Positions 1 through 12,534 of a stretch of 64,000 bases of DNA are shown one piece after another; the first letter of the stretch is position 1; each line of letters begins with the position of its first letter. The stretch is from Nigrospora sphaerica (Eukaryota; Ascomycota; Sordariomycetes; Amphisphaeriales; Apiosporaceae), in NCBI GenBank assembly GCA_018287875.1, contig JAGVVL010000001.1, positions 5,270,001 to 5,334,000 on the forward strand. The letters are read 5' to 3'. A program made the translations under genes and the position numbers. Below the pieces are notes generated by a model. The model did not search any database and was not told where the DNA came from. It was given only the letters and a program-made list of their open reading frames with translations.

Positions 1-800
1 CCTTGATTTTATCCTCGTCTCGGAGGTCCTCGGGAATGCCGGTCAAACGAAATGTACGATCGGTGACTGTCCTCTGGGTGCCCAAGTACTCCTGTCTCAC
101 CTTCAAGATTTTGAAGGTTTCCGAATTCATGTAGTATACTGTCAGGAAGGAGAAGAACCAGGTGAAGGCGAGGTAGGCCCATAGGTAGGATAGCTCGAAG
201 GAAGGGTCGCTCTTGTGCTTCCCGGTGACGGTGAAGGCGTCGGCATCCGATGAGGGGAACTCGGCAAAGGGGCTGCCGGACCTCTTGTCGCCGGGCGGGT
301 AGACATGGGAAGAATTATTGATGGGCCAGAGGACGGCGGCGGCGAAGAAAGTCATGACGGCGAAGAGCCGCATGGACATCTTGAAGAAGGACAAGAAGAC
401 AAAGGCGTCCAGGCCTGCTGAAGCCAACACTTGGGCGTCCGTTACCCGGTAGAGGGCGGGAATCCAGCCCAGGAAGCTGTCGGGGAGGATGGGGAGGGCG
501 ATTTGGGGGTCGAGGTAGCGCCTCCTGGCAGCATAGAGGGAGGGCCATCGCGGTCTGAGAAACTGGCGGGGGCGCAAGATCGCGGATCAGCGCCGGGTCC
601 AACGGGTAACGGGAAGGGGAGGAGGCGGCCGCAAGACTCACACAAAAGGCAATGAAGGCCGACACACCCAAGGTCAGCGAGATGATCAACTGCACGTATA
701 GGTCCTTAGATCCCGGCGTGACGGCCCTGTCGCCAGAGCTGCTGTCGCAGACCCAGGAGCTGTTGTGCGACCCGTTGCTTGGGACCCTAGCATAGTCCAT
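1..800 (-). CDS. CSC1/OSCA (RSN1-type) calcium-permeable channel, N-terminal part
   Basis: Partial gene running off the left edge. Exons 800-642 and 562-1, with a 79-bp phase-0 intron (donor GTGAGT, acceptor CCAG). The start at 800 gives a first exon of 53 codons; an upstream in-frame Met at 881 is less likely. The translation has the family's N-terminal order: a first membrane helix (KDLYVQLIISLTLGVSAF), then FLRPRW and YAARRR, then FLGWIPALYRVTD, LASAGLDAFVFLSFF, a second helix ending VLWPINN, a loop and a third helix ending FSFLTVYYMN, followed by TDRTFRLTGIPED. Known family members are eukaryotic osmosensitive or mechanosensitive cation channels with 10-11 helices in the plasma or internal membranes. 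Pore helices and the C-terminus lie outside the window. Family assignment is firm; substrate and subcellular site are inferred. Confidence 0.85.
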
Positions 801-2110
801 GGTGGCCGACGGGGCAGCGGCGGTTCGCGGGATATCTGGGCAGTCTGAGTATATGCGCGCGCGCGGGGACGTGGGCTGCAATCTGGCTCTCGAACGCCGA
901 CTCGGATCTGGTCATGGCAGGGTAGAGGAGCGGCTTCGGGTCGACCGTGATGCTGAACTAACCACAACCGCCGGGGTGGGTGGAAGTCTGGGAGAGGTCG
1001 AGAGGAGGGACGGACAGACGGAGGTGAGCTTGAGATATGTAGTTGTATTTCCACACATGAATGAGAACGAAACGCAGATGGATCCAGCGGTGGAGGGTTT
1101 GGGGGATGGTGACGATCTCGGCAACTAAACTGGCGCTGGGTGACGAGAGAAGCGGCCGCTTGAAGGTACCTCTCGACGTCGCTAGTGCATCGCGGGTCAG
1201 AATGTACCTAGTAAACCTACACAGGTGCCATGTGCTACGCTGGCCTATAGCAGCAGGGGAGGCAGGCGTGGCCCCGAGGAGCTGGACGTGAGGTCCTGCA
1301 GCAGGTGCATGCGCAGGGAGCAGCAGAGCTGGCGCTGGCCAGGACTAGCCCATGACGGTTGAGCCTATAGGCGTAGCGGATGTTGACGTATCGAATTTTT
1401 AGGCGGTAAACCCCACGCGATGCTGCTTCCGGCAGCCCCAGCAATACCCACTGGCCAGGTGTACAGCCTTCTAGGGTGCGACGGGTGCTGGCGATGGATA
1501 CGGAACAGTTCGTGCAATGCCCACACGCGTGCATGGTTTTTTCATGCCCAAACAACCGGGAGACCGGGAGTCGGCTGATAATTTTCGCCCATAACGAAGC
1601 GGCTTGCATTTGCACAGGCGCACACAAACATGTACGATGTAGGAACGACAGCAATTTTCGGGGAGGGGGGCTGTTGGCATCGCGGCCCCGTTTCCTATCC
1701 CGGCTGCGAGCCTCCCATTGGCCCATTCGTTTACCACCACCCGCCATCCACCTCGCCAGGCCCGAAACATATCCGCCCCGCCCCGAACTTCCGCGAGAAC
1801 CCCTCCCGAAGGCTGGAAAGAAAAAACGACTGGAGCGAGAGCAAAGTGAGAAAAGAGACAAGAACAGAGGCGACCCGCACATGCAGGGATGGATGGTACG
1901 GGTCGATCGCGCGTATGCAGCGAGGTGGACAGGCCTCAGCGGAGAGGCCCGGATGGCTTGAGGGAGAGAAAAAAAAAAAAAAAGACGACGCTAGCTAATC
2001 ACGGGTGTACCAAAAACGACAATTGGCTTGTTGGAGCTTGAAAGTGAGGGGTGCGTCACCGACGCAGCCGAGCCGGAGGGGAGACCAGAAGGTGATTGAT
2101 AGATGACTCC
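801..2110. other. intergenic, 5' region of the channel gene
   Basis: I see no gene here. Both strands have long open frames, but these are low-complexity, Pro/Arg-rich and lack family signatures. There is a poly-A run at about 1969-1983. It probably holds the promoter and 5' UTR of the channel gene and the 3' UTR of the small gene at 2111-2578. Confidence 0.6.
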
Positions 2111-2578
2111 TCACAGCGAGTCACCGCTCCCCACGCTGCCCTCTCGGGAAGGAGCCGGGCTGACCGAGGCGGGGATGGGAACGGGCGGGCACGGGATCTC
2201 ATCCGTGTTCGGTTTCCTCGTTTGCGGGTGCATCGCTCCTAGCGGCGTCTCCGGGAAGGGAAACTCGACCAGTCGGCCGGCGACAATCCACGAGTGTCGC
2301 AGCGAGTGGCCCTCTCCCTTGCAGATATAGACGCCGGGGTTGGGTGTGCGCCGCGTGCGGTGGGCCGTCACCACCGACACCGTCGGCGGAAGCGGGCAGG
2401 TGTCGCGCGGGGACAGGCAGCTCCGCGTGGACAACGTGTCAGACGCGGCGTCGCTGAGCCGGCGAATTGGCGTGCCGGGGGCACTTCTCGGCGTCGGCGC
2501 GGCCACGGTGATGGTGGTGAACAGAGGCCTCGTGCTGTTGGCAGGGGCGTGTGGGGATTCGCGGAGATGTAGAGGCAT
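2111..2578 (-). CDS. hypothetical protein, 155 aa
   Basis: A single-exon frame on the minus strand. It is preferred over overlapping frames because its composition looks protein-like: a Ser/Thr/Pro-rich first half with possible phosphosites (TPRSAPGTP, RRLSDAASD, CLSPRDTC), then a more ordered stretch (GVYICKGEGHSLRHSWIVAG, RLVEFPFPETPLG). No domain, signal peptide or membrane helix is recognised. The chosen start (Met at 2578) excludes an upstream low-complexity extension to 2683. Upstream on its strand lies a CT-rich tract of the kind seen in fungal 5' UTRs. The function is unknown; the call rests only on reading-frame quality. Confidence 0.45.
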   Translation of the reverse strand: MPLHLRESPHAPANSTRPLFTTITVAAPTPRSAPGTPIRRLSDAASDTLSTRSCLSPRDTCPLPPTVSVVTAHRTRRTPNPGVYICKGEGHSLRHSWIVAGRLVEFPFPETPLGAMHPQTRKPNTDEIPCPPVPIPASVSPAPSREGSVGSGDSL

Positions 2579-4260
2579 ACCCGGGCTGCAGGCGAAACAG
2601 CGACGATGCACTTCCAGAGGCACGGGAGAGGAAGAAAAGAGAGAGTGTGTGTGTGGGAGAGGGCCAGAGAGATGCTGCTGCAAGCGCCGTCCGTCGTCCG
2701 ATCAAATAAGCAATACTTGGCCCCCTGGGGAGTGGGTAAGAGGGAGAGGAAGAGAGAGAGGGTGGAGAGAGGACGAGAGAATGGTGGCGAAAGCAAAAGC
2801 AGCCCCGATTGCGCCGGGCGGCGCCCTTTCAAATATCTATTGACCGCTCGCGCAGCGCTTGTACCTCTGTACCGGCCCGGCTTGGCGCAAGTACATGAGG
2901 CAGCCCGTCCTTTTGCTCTGTCTGCTTCTTGTGAGCGGCCGGAGCCAAGCAAATCATAACCAGCCCTTGGCAAACCCTCCGGCCTCTGGCACGCCACGGC
3001 CCGCCAGGATGGCCAGTGGGAAAGGTCAACCTAAGCACGCCAAGACGTCCGAGGTACAGCACGGCTGGTGGTTGACTCTCCTGGGCCGGGGCGTCGCCAT
3101 GGGCCACGAGCAGACGGAAATGGCGCACGCGGGAGCGGTGCCATGGCCCTATCTCGCCTATCTCTGCCTGGCACCTGCAACATGAGGCGCCGGTCACGGC
3201 GCCGCCCGCACGCAACCCCCGCACCCACGCCCCAGCTGCGGGATGTGAAAACAAACAACCCGTCCTGACCTCGGACGCGCCGCTTGGTATCCCCTCGGCC
3301 TCGGTGTCTCACGGCTGCGACTGCGGGGCCACCTGCGAGGAGCAGCAGAGGCTGCCGGCCTGGGGAGTGGCTCTCCTCGCGGGGGGGGGGACTACCATCT
3401 GAGACGGACGGGTGTGGACGGTAGGTAAGAGGAAGAAACGGGTCTGTCATGGCGACCCGCGGGCTTTCGAATGCGCGATACACGCCGTCCGCGCCGTCTG
3501 GTCCACGGCGACCCGTACTGAGTAGCGGGCGGGGCAGCCCTGCAAAAGCATACAGAATAAAGTATACGCCATGGAGTATAAAGGGATCGATTGATTAGTC
3601 AGAGGTATGTGGAGGTGGCTTGAGTTTCCGCATCAGGCAAGCCAGACCGTGCTTCGCGGGATATCATTAGCTGGGTAAGCCCTGGACGACCCCCCTTTCG
3701 GCCAGGATAACGTGTGTGCTTGAGAATCCGGTGCGCCGCATCCCGATACAACCTGTACCAGCATATCCATTACCTACCTCGGCTCTCCGAACTTCAGATT
3801 CGGGCGGGCTCATCCCATGGTGCTCGCCGCCTCTGCTCCGTCTGACCCGTCACGCGTAGCAACATGTCGTGTAGGCCTGGAACAAAAACACAACGGCGGT
3901 GGGTTTAGCGGCGGCTCGCCGGGGTCATCAACACACCCCCGTCCAAGGTCCCTTAGGGGTATGTATCATGCAGCACTTCCCGCCGCTTCTGAGCACACGG
4001 TTTCCATCAGACATGTCTCTTGATGCGCCCCCTGGGGGCACCACTCAACGTTCCACCTTTCGCTCCATGTCACGAGGCGCGCCCGGCTTCGCTCTCGTCG
4101 CTTACGGCGGTGTGCAAGCATGCAGATGAGACATTTATGCTACTCGCCCAGCTGCGCGGCTATCCAGCGCTTTTCCGGCGCCCTTCGTCGGCCTCATTTT
4201 TTATTTAGGGGGCCGTTACCCCTCATCCGCGAGTCGGGGAAGTCATGCCGACGCGCAGGG

Positions 4261-4370
4261 AGGGGTGGGAGAAGAAATGGCTCACTGCCTCACTATAACC
4301 ATTGCGCTAATGGTGAGCCATTTCTTGTGGTTATCGTGAGGTAGTGAGCCATTTCTTCTCTCCCCCTCCT
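4261..4370. repeat. large imperfect inverted repeat (foldback)
   Basis: The arms are 4261-4301 and 4328-4370. Within them a 30-nt core beginning AAGAAATGGCTCACT pairs with only two mismatches, flanked by purine-rich outer arms that also pair partly. The 26-nt loop contains a third, inverted copy of the arm tip (GTGAGCCATTTCTT, 4313-4326), so the left arm could pair with either of two partners. It codes for nothing. It may be a small foldback transposon remnant or a structured RNA; no target duplication was evident. Confidence 0.7.
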
Positions 4371-4639
4371 TACACGTGAAATTTGGCAGCCGCACATCCT
4401 TCCTCGGAGACCTGCCGCTGCAAAGACCATCCCGGATCTACAATCATCTTCTGTTATTCGAGTTCTTATTCATAAACTCTGCGCGCCGTGTAGTACTGCG
4501 CGCTCGGCAGGGCTCTTGAATAGATACCCCCTTATGCCCGTACAGCTTGGTCGCGGATCGTTCTGTGCGATCGACCAGTGTCTAACACTCAACTCCCATG
4601 GGCATAGTCCCAAGATGTGAAGCGTATTGGCGCCCTAGT

Positions 4640-5640
4640 GCCACTACTGTTCATGCTCCTTGGCGAATTTGGCATGATATCGCACGAGCAAGAAACGCGC
4701 CCAAGGGTCTCACGAGCCCACCATCGAGATAGACGTGCTGTACATTGCCTTGTGCAGTCACGGGTTCGGCTGAGGTGATCTCATTTGGAAACACGTCTTC
4801 CGCTGATTTGGCAATGAATCGCGTGGGAACTCGTCTCTCTCCCAGTCTTGCCACAAAAGTGTGAGATCCCCCCTGAAGCTGGTTTGTCTAAACCGCGGGT
4901 TTAGAAATACCAGACCCGGATGTCATTCATGGGCCCAATTGTCATCATCAATTCATCCTGCCACACGGTGACATGCTTCTGGGGCAAAAGAGGGAGCCAC
5001 TGCTGCCGCTTCTGATCCATCTCCCGTCCGAGTGACCTTGACACGCCGAGTCTCGGGTCCTTTTCTGGATTCCATGGCCGGAGAACATGCTCTTACCCCG
5101 TAGTCCCGCTATAGCAACTGAAGGGCGCCTCTGTTCTCCCTGTAGGCAACAAAATTTGCGCTGGAGCTGGAATTTGCGGCGACCAGATTAAGCATCGCCA
5201 TGTGTGACAGGTACGTGCGAGAGCAGGATGGGCTTTTGTCCCAGGGGTTTCCTTGGAATCCCATTCCTTACCCCCCCGGAGAACCAAGCATGTTATTCTG
5301 GGGCTGGTTGCTAGGATGGGAAAGTCGAATTGGCGAAAATCCAGACTCGTACTGGGTCGCTTGAGCTGGTCTGGTTATCATGAGCCTCCCGGGTTAGCTG
5401 TAGAAGACATTGGGCGAGTTGCGTTGCGGCGCCATCGGTTACATCGCATCCAAAATATTGTGTCCCACCCGGGCATCAGGTCTCAGCCCCGTCTGTACGG
5501 CCCGAAGCCACGACCAGAATTCCTCCGTCCCGGTGGCCGGTGGAACGTTCCTCAGGCGCCCTATATGGCCTTTCCTCTGGCTAAGTACGACCTCTTTCCA
5601 TTCTAGCCCGAACCCTCGGTGAACGGTGGCCACTCGGAGC
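4640..5640 (-). pseudogene. possible unrecognised gene relic
   Basis: Minus-strand pieces look protein-like but do not join into one frame. One at about 5100-4900 reads PWNPEKDPRLGV, then QQWLPLLPQKHVTVWQDEL and MMTIGPMNDIRVWYF before a stop. One at 4854-4651 continues RRVPTRFIAKSAEDVFP. A further piece at 5633-5439 includes RKGHIGRLRNVPPATGTEEF. A plausible intron (acceptor TTCAG) could link the first two. I do not recognise a family. It could equally be noncoding sequence with chance open frames. Confidence 0.2.
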
Positions 5641-6653
5641 TTCGCCGATGTAATATTGCAGGAGGACGCCCAGCCGCCGCCGCCGTCACGATCAGTCTGG
5701 CCCGCGGACGGTGCAGCCAGTATGGCAACCCCAAGGCTTGTACAAGTCCATCGGCGGCGCGAATGGCCATGAAAACTGCCAATCTTGCTCAGTGATGCCG
5801 CCGAGACGTTTTCGTGGCCAGGAGTGTCGGGTCATAACGACATGGAGCCTGGGTATTTTTCCAAAGTAGTTAATCTCCGGCGTGGCGGCAGCCTTCCCCT
5901 GGACGCCAACACCAGCGTAGGATCTTTTGGTCGCGCGCCTGGCGCCCGAGAAGCCACGAACCTTCGCACGGCATTCTCGCCTCGCCCATGCACACCGAAC
6001 AGAAATGCGCGATACGCCACCTCTTACACCGAGTTTCTGGGCTACGCTGTCAATAGATCAATGCTGTTGTGCTCGGCGCCACTTTGCTTGACCGTCCAAA
6101 GAACTCCTCTGCTTTCCAGCACCCTGCTAGATTCTATAATGGCTTGCCCCTGTTCTTACGCACCTGCCTGGGAGTAGGTGGGGGAACAGCTCAGCTGAAA
6201 TGTGCTGGTGATATCTGGGTACTGTGTATTCTCTTATGGCACAAGCTGTGATGGGCTCTGCGTTGGTCGCACCGTAGCTATCGCCACACGCCACATCGCG
6301 AGCTATATCCCTCAGCCCCAATCTTTGCCTCGTACAATGGGACAGTTTTCAGACACGGTGAGGCCACCGCCTGTCCCTCGAGTGGGCAATAGCGCGAGTA
6401 GCTGGGCTGAATCCATGAATTCGGGGAGCTGGATAAAAATTCAGGGGTCCTTTAAGCGCGGTATCTGCGATCTGGTAGCTTTGGCAGTGAGCCCCCTCAG
6501 CATATATCCAGACGTGACTGCGACCTGTCAGATGGAAGTCATAGGTGATTGATTGCCAGTCTCTTACAGATTTACCACTTACATTCGCTCCCAAAAGCAA
6601 ACTGGCCATTGTCCCTCCCTTGATAACGACTTCGCATGGTGCACCCAGACGCC

Positions 6654-8482
6654 ATGAAGTTCTCAACGTTCCTACTAGCCACCTTGACCTGGGTCTCCGG
6701 TACCACCTCAGCGCGCGCACCCCTGCTTGAACGCAGTCTGGGAGAGCCTGTACAGAGCAACTACATCGTGGTTCTCAAGCCGGACGTATCGGCCGAGAAA
6801 GCAAAGGCGTACTATCACTCCCTCCGCACGAATCCCCGAAAGTTTGGCAAATCCAAGCGCGGCATCCTGCGGGAGTTTAGTAGCATCGCCGGCATGCAGT
6901 CGATGCATGTAGAATGTGATGAGACGACGCTGGATTCCATCCGGGGAAACTCCCAGGTACGAAACCGCCGTCCGAGATAGCGTTTTGGCCGGGGAAGTTT
7001 GCAGGGGGAGAGAGAGAGACAGCATATCCGACTTACACTTCACAGGTCGATTATGTCGCCAAGGACGAGCGTATCACTGCCCAGGACACGGTCGTTTCCA
7101 AAGTCTTGGAGAAAAGGGCGACGGCCAGCCCCGGGGAGCCCTGGGGACTGGGGAGGATCTCGCACCGCGCGCCCGGCATCCTCGCCTACGCCAACACGCG
7201 GCCGCCCCCGACGCGGCTGTACGTCCTCGACACGGGCATTCGACTGAGCCACGAGGTGAGAGATGCCAAGCCAGGGGGAAGCGCGCGCCGCGGGCAAAGA
7301 GAATGGCGACTGACAGCAGCCGCAGCAGTTTGCCGGCCGGGCCGTCTGGGGCGCCAACTTTGTGGATGGCGCGCCGGTGAGTGGCAGACCACCTTGGAAC
7401 CTCTCCCCTTTTCGGCTCTTTGGTTCCCCATCCCGTCATGGAGCCGGGAGCGGGGGAAGTTCGCCTTTGCCTATCGCTAACAGCAGAAAGAACACGGACG
7501 ACAACGGCCACGGGACTCACACGGCGGCGACGGCCGCCGGCACCACGATGGGCGTGGACAACACCACGATACCCGTCGCCGTCAAGTGTCTCGACCACAA
7601 CTCCCAGGGCACTTGGTCGGGCGTGATGGCCGCCGTCGATTGGGGTATGTGCTTTTGATCCCAACTTTCCACGCACCGCCGCATCCCCCCCCCCTTCCCC
7701 TTCCCCTTTTCCCCCTTTCCCGGTCCGGGCCGCCGAAAAGGCAAAGCGTGGCTAACGCCGGGGGATGACGGCGGGGCGGGCTCCAGCGTGCGGCAACGCC
7801 ACGGCGCTCGGCGCCATCCGCCGGTCCGTCGTCAACATGTCGATCGGGGGGCCGGCGTACGCGCCGCTGGACGCCATGGTGCAGAGGGCGCACGAGCAGG
7901 GCATGGTCATGGTGGTGGCGGCCGGCAACTACAACGCCGACGCGTGCGGCTACTCGCCCGCGCGCGCCCCCAACGCCACCACCGTCGCCGCCATCGACCG
8001 CTCCGACGCCCGTCCCGACTGTAGGAACACCAACACCCCCCTTCCCCATCCCTTCTTATCTTCTCCTGCCGAAACCCCCCTTGCTGACACTCGCGCCCGC
8101 CGCGGGGGACCAGGGAGCAACTGGGGCGGCTGCGTGGACCTTTTCGCGCCGGGCGACGGCATCCTCAGCGCCTGGGCAGAGTCGGATACGAGCTACGCGA
8201 CGCTCAGCGGCACCAGCATGGGTGAGTTGTCTTGTGTGTTGCGCGTCTTGTGCTGCCAGGCCATGTGACCTTTTCTTTCGCACAACGCTGATCCACGACT
8301 ACGCCCCAGCTTCGCCCCACGTCGCCGGCTTGGCCACGTTCCTCATGGCCCGCGAGGGCCTCGCCGGCCGCGGCGCCGTGCACGATCGCCTCGTCGAGTT
8401 GGCCACGCCCGACCTCGTCAAGGGCCCCAACGGTAGTCCGAACCGCATCGCCTTCAACGGCGTCGGACTGCCCGCGGCCTAG
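6654..8482 (+). CDS. secreted subtilisin-like serine protease (S8, proteinase K type)
   Basis: Seven exons: 6654-6956, 7046-7255, 7326-7376, 7491-7644, 7787-8020, 8114-8221, 8310-8482, giving 410 aa with every phase consistent. It hydrolyses peptide bonds outside the cell. The signal peptide is residues 1 to about 22 (FSTFLLATLTWVSG core), followed by an inhibitor I9 propeptide (starting YIVVLKP) and the peptidase domain. The catalytic triad is Asp163 (YVLDTGI), His195 (GHGTHTA) and Ser352 (SGTSMASPH); the oxyanion-hole Asn lies in AAGNYNADA. The start at 6654 (MKFS) is chosen over the in-frame Met at 6636 because it opens a clean signal peptide. The third intron uses an AAG acceptor, needed to give the conserved NTDDNGHGTH. 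Length is typical of fungal proteinase K-like enzymes. Likely roles are nutrient acquisition or host-tissue degradation. Confidence 0.93.
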
Positions 8483-8853
8483 TCCCTCGGCGCCCCTCTA
8501 TTGCCTGCTTTCAACCAGTTCGAAGAAATGCATGAGCCGTGACGGGGGACTTTCCTGGGTGTTGCTTTTCATATCTCGTGTACCGCTTCCTATAGGGATT
8601 TTTTTCCTCTTGTGTCGAAATCATGTAATGGGCTTGTTTCCAGAGAAAAAGAATGACGGGTCCGGGCAGTATGTACATCCCAAAAGATAGCTGGGCTCTT
8701 GGAGCCATCGGGTTTCCATATCCACCGTTGATCATGAACCCCCTCCACGCCGTACCTCGACCAAAACCTGACCACGCTTACCTGCTCCATTCGCCAACGA
8801 CCCTCGAAGGAGTGTGATGGGAGCCCGTCGGGCGTCGTGCGAGCCAACGCAAC
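8483..8853. other. convergent 3' intergenic region
   Basis: 371 bp between the ends of the plus-strand protease gene and the minus-strand xylanase gene, so it should carry both 3' UTRs. No gene or structured element is seen. Confidence 0.6.
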
Positions 8854-9906
<1,053 letters not shown>

Positions 9907-10013
9907 GGTAGCGATGTAGTGGCGGTCAACCGTGAGCGTGTCGTGGTATTCGGAGTTGGTGATGGGGAACGAGGATGCAACTTGGGATTCAACGGCAAGC
10001 CATCTGAACGAGC

Positions 10014-10019
10014 TTTATA
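10014..10019 (-). promoter_or_regulatory. TATA box of the xylanase gene
   Basis: TATAAA on the minus strand, about 110 bp upstream of the GH11 start codon, a normal distance for a fungal TATA box. Assignment rests on position and consensus only. Confidence 0.5.
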
Positions 10020-10277
10020 CGTCTCTCTAAGAGGCGCAGGGCCTGGGAAACCGAGTCTTCGTGCGGGAGGGGGCGAGTGAGTGTCGCATGTCTTGTTCAC
10101 CGACAGGCGGTCCCGTAGTCGTGATCCTCACGAATCTGACGATCATGTGGCACCAAAGTGACTACCGACATTGCGGGCGAGGACGACCTGGGGAACCAGA
10201 GGCTGATTGGTCTCGGCGGTTAGGAGAGCAATAACAACCAGTATACCGGAGTTGGTTCCGAGCTATATCTCCCGGCC

Positions 10278-10283
10278 GGCTAA
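10278..10283 (+). promoter_or_regulatory. candidate XlnR/XYR1 site upstream of the xylanase
   Basis: GGCTAA, the published core of XlnR-type xylanolytic activator sites, about 370 bp upstream of the GH11 start. A six-base match can arise by chance; the context makes it worth listing. Confidence 0.3.
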
Positions 10284-11630
10284 TATGACCTGGCGTGACA
10301 CGCGGGCTCGGATTGACTCCCTAGCTTGGCTGCTCATTTGTCCACCCCAGGCCCCGCCGACGGACATCACGTTCCGTGGTGCCAGAAACATGCCCTTCTC
10401 ACTGAAGATCAAGCAGGTATGCAAATTCTTGGAGTTATGGTGCCATATCTGAGACGGGCATCATAATGTCCAGGCTGGGGCATCAGGCGGCGGTTGGGCT
10501 TTCGATATTGCTGGCATGGCGTCCCGCGGGCTGACATTGCCACTTGCATCAAAACCAACAAACGGGCGAACGGAGCGGGAAAAGGGCGCGTTCGAATGTT
10601 CCCCGTCGGATGGAAGGCGGCGGTTTATCGCGAACGCTGCCGGTGGGCCGAAAAGCGCCTGAAGTTCTACATACGTGCCCAGAGGGTTATCGGTGACGCC
10701 ATCTCCGGCCTTGGCTATTTATGCCCCTGGTCGGCAAATGATGGTCCTGGCCAGAAGTTCAAGCCAAGTCGAGCCGGTTCCACAGTAATCGGACAGCAAG
10801 ATGCAAGGGAAGAAGAATGAGGCCGATAGGCGAAGAGCCTCAGAAGCTTCATCACTTGGCCAAGACGCAGCCAAGGCAACGACCGTCTTGGGAGAAAGCT
10901 TGGTGAGCTGTAGAGTGTGGTGGAAGTACATGCAAAGGGCAGAGTACATAGGAAGTACATACATGTAAGCAGCAGTGCTGCTAGCGTAACGGTATCTGCC
11001 AAACGGAAGCAAGCGTCTTTATGGCCATGGTGGGAGCAAAAGAACCAGTACACAGTCGCACATGTCCACGCCAAGAGAGCGAAAAACGGGGTTTTCGATA
11101 CTGCAAGCGGTAGGTGTCCTCTGGCCACCAACTGCACTATAAAATCCCGCCACCTGCAGCAACAGATTGAACCCCTTACAGTGACAGACTGGAAGCAAGG
11201 GCGGTCCCCAAAGCCGTACCCGTAGCTATTCGAGCCATTGTCATGGGGGAAACGGAACCCTTCGTTGCGCGCCCATCTGGGTACTACGGTGGCAGTGCTG
11301 GGGTGACAGTCCTGGAGTGACAGACCTCGTGTGCTGCCGAGACACGCTGGCGAGGAGAGACGTAGGGATGATGTGCTGGCCTAGATCAACCGGGTCTTGC
11401 ACTATACAAGGCAGCTTATGAACGAGGCGATCGGTAAACTGGTTGCCCTTGGCAGTAGGTTATGCCTACGTCCTATGTACTTGCCTACCTGGGTTAGTAC
11501 TTAGAAAAGGAGCCTGCGTGTCACCGGACTACCTCTGCTGCCCCTACGTGTATCGTCCCCGGGCCGTTCGTTATGCTGTGGTATTGTCGGTGGCATCAAG
11601 TTTGTCTAGGTATCCAGCTTACGAGAAGGA

Positions 11631-12534
11631 TTACATGAGCAGGCGCCAGGCACCGAGAAGAAGAGCGGCAAAACCGGTGCAGACGCCCATCAGCCACTGC
11701 AGGGTCTGGAACTTGACCTGTTCGAGCTTCTCGCGCAGGGCGGCAACCTCCTGCTCGATCTTGGTCTCGGTCTCCTTGATCTTGAGCTCCTGGTTGGCGG
11801 CCTCCTCGCGTATGCGGCCCTTTTCGAGGTTGAGGTCGAGGCGGACCGAGGCCTGCGTGCGGCCGATCTCGTCGCGCAGCCGGCTGTTGAGCTTGGTGAT
11901 GTCGTTGGTGAGGCGCTCATGGGCCGAGCGCGTCGTGTTGGACTCGGTGCTGTCGGCCGAGAGCAGCTCGGAGCGCAGCTTGGCGAAGTCGACCTTTTGC
12001 GTGTACGTGGCCTCGGCGGCATCCTCGCGGAGGACCATGGTCCGCGTGAGGTTTTGTATGCTGGAGGGGGGCAGAACCGGGGTCAGCAAAGCCATCGTCG
12101 GCACGCGGGGGTACGGCGCCGGGGGGGGAAGAGGCCACACACCTCTCTTCAATGACGTCGTTGAGCACCTTCATCATGGCGACCGACTGGTCCTCGGTGA
12201 AGCCCTCGCTCTGCAGGCGCTGCACAAACTTGAGCGTGTCGAAATGGTGGTCGCGGGCCCGCGGCGCCGTCGCGTGAAAGGACCTGCGCACGGCCGGATG
12301 CTGCAGGATGGCCGACGGACGGGGCCGGCTCGCCGAAACGGGACCGGTCGAGCTGGCGGCGTGAAAGCCGGCCGTCTGGATTGGCTGCCACGGTTTCCTC
12401 TGAGCCGGCGGTGGCTGCTGCGGGTGTGAGGGCACTACGAGGCATCGGGAAAGCTGCGACGGCCCTTGCCAGCTCAAGCGCGGCAGCAAGAACCTCGGCA
12501 AGGCGTGCGCTGACTGCACGGTCGGGGCTGCCAT
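11631..12534 (-). CDS. mitochondrial DUF1640 / CCDC90-MCUR1 family protein
   Basis: Two exons, 12534-12143 and 12060-11631 (82-bp intron, phase 2), giving 273 aa. The N-terminal about 100 residues are Arg/Ser/Ala-rich with few acidic residues, as in a mitochondrial presequence. Then follows the family core: FDTLKFVQRLQSEGFTEDQS, VAMMKVLNDVIEESIQN, a long heptad-rich coiled coil (about residues 150-245) and one C-terminal membrane helix (LMGVCTGFAALLLGAW). Family members are inner-membrane coiled-coil proteins linked to the calcium uniporter in animals and to cytochrome oxidase in yeast; the role here is unknown. An upstream in-frame Met at 12582 would add 16 residues. Confidence 0.88.

Larger units (their letters stand above)
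2579..6653. other. gene-poor region
   Basis: About 4 kb without a convincing intact gene. It contains GA-rich simple sequence near 2730-2780, an imperfect 110-bp foldback at 4261-4370 and fragments that may be a decayed gene at 4640-5640 (both listed separately). The last few hundred bases should hold the promoter of the subtilisin gene. Confidence 0.5.
9907..11630. other. intergenic, xylanase promoter region
   Basis: 1.7 kb holding the xylanase promoter and the 3' flank of the DUF1640 gene. Open frames on both strands show no domain or codon signature. Nothing else is recognised. Confidence 0.55.

Noticed and set aside
1235..1882. 215-codon open frame on the minus strand
   Set aside because: Ser/Arg/Cys-rich without motifs, in the channel gene's upstream region; composition fits noncoding GC-rich DNA.
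11443..12429. 328-codon open frame on the plus strand
   Set aside because: It lies opposite the DUF1640 gene, which has presequence, coiled coil and consistent introns; the plus frame is a GC-rich shadow.
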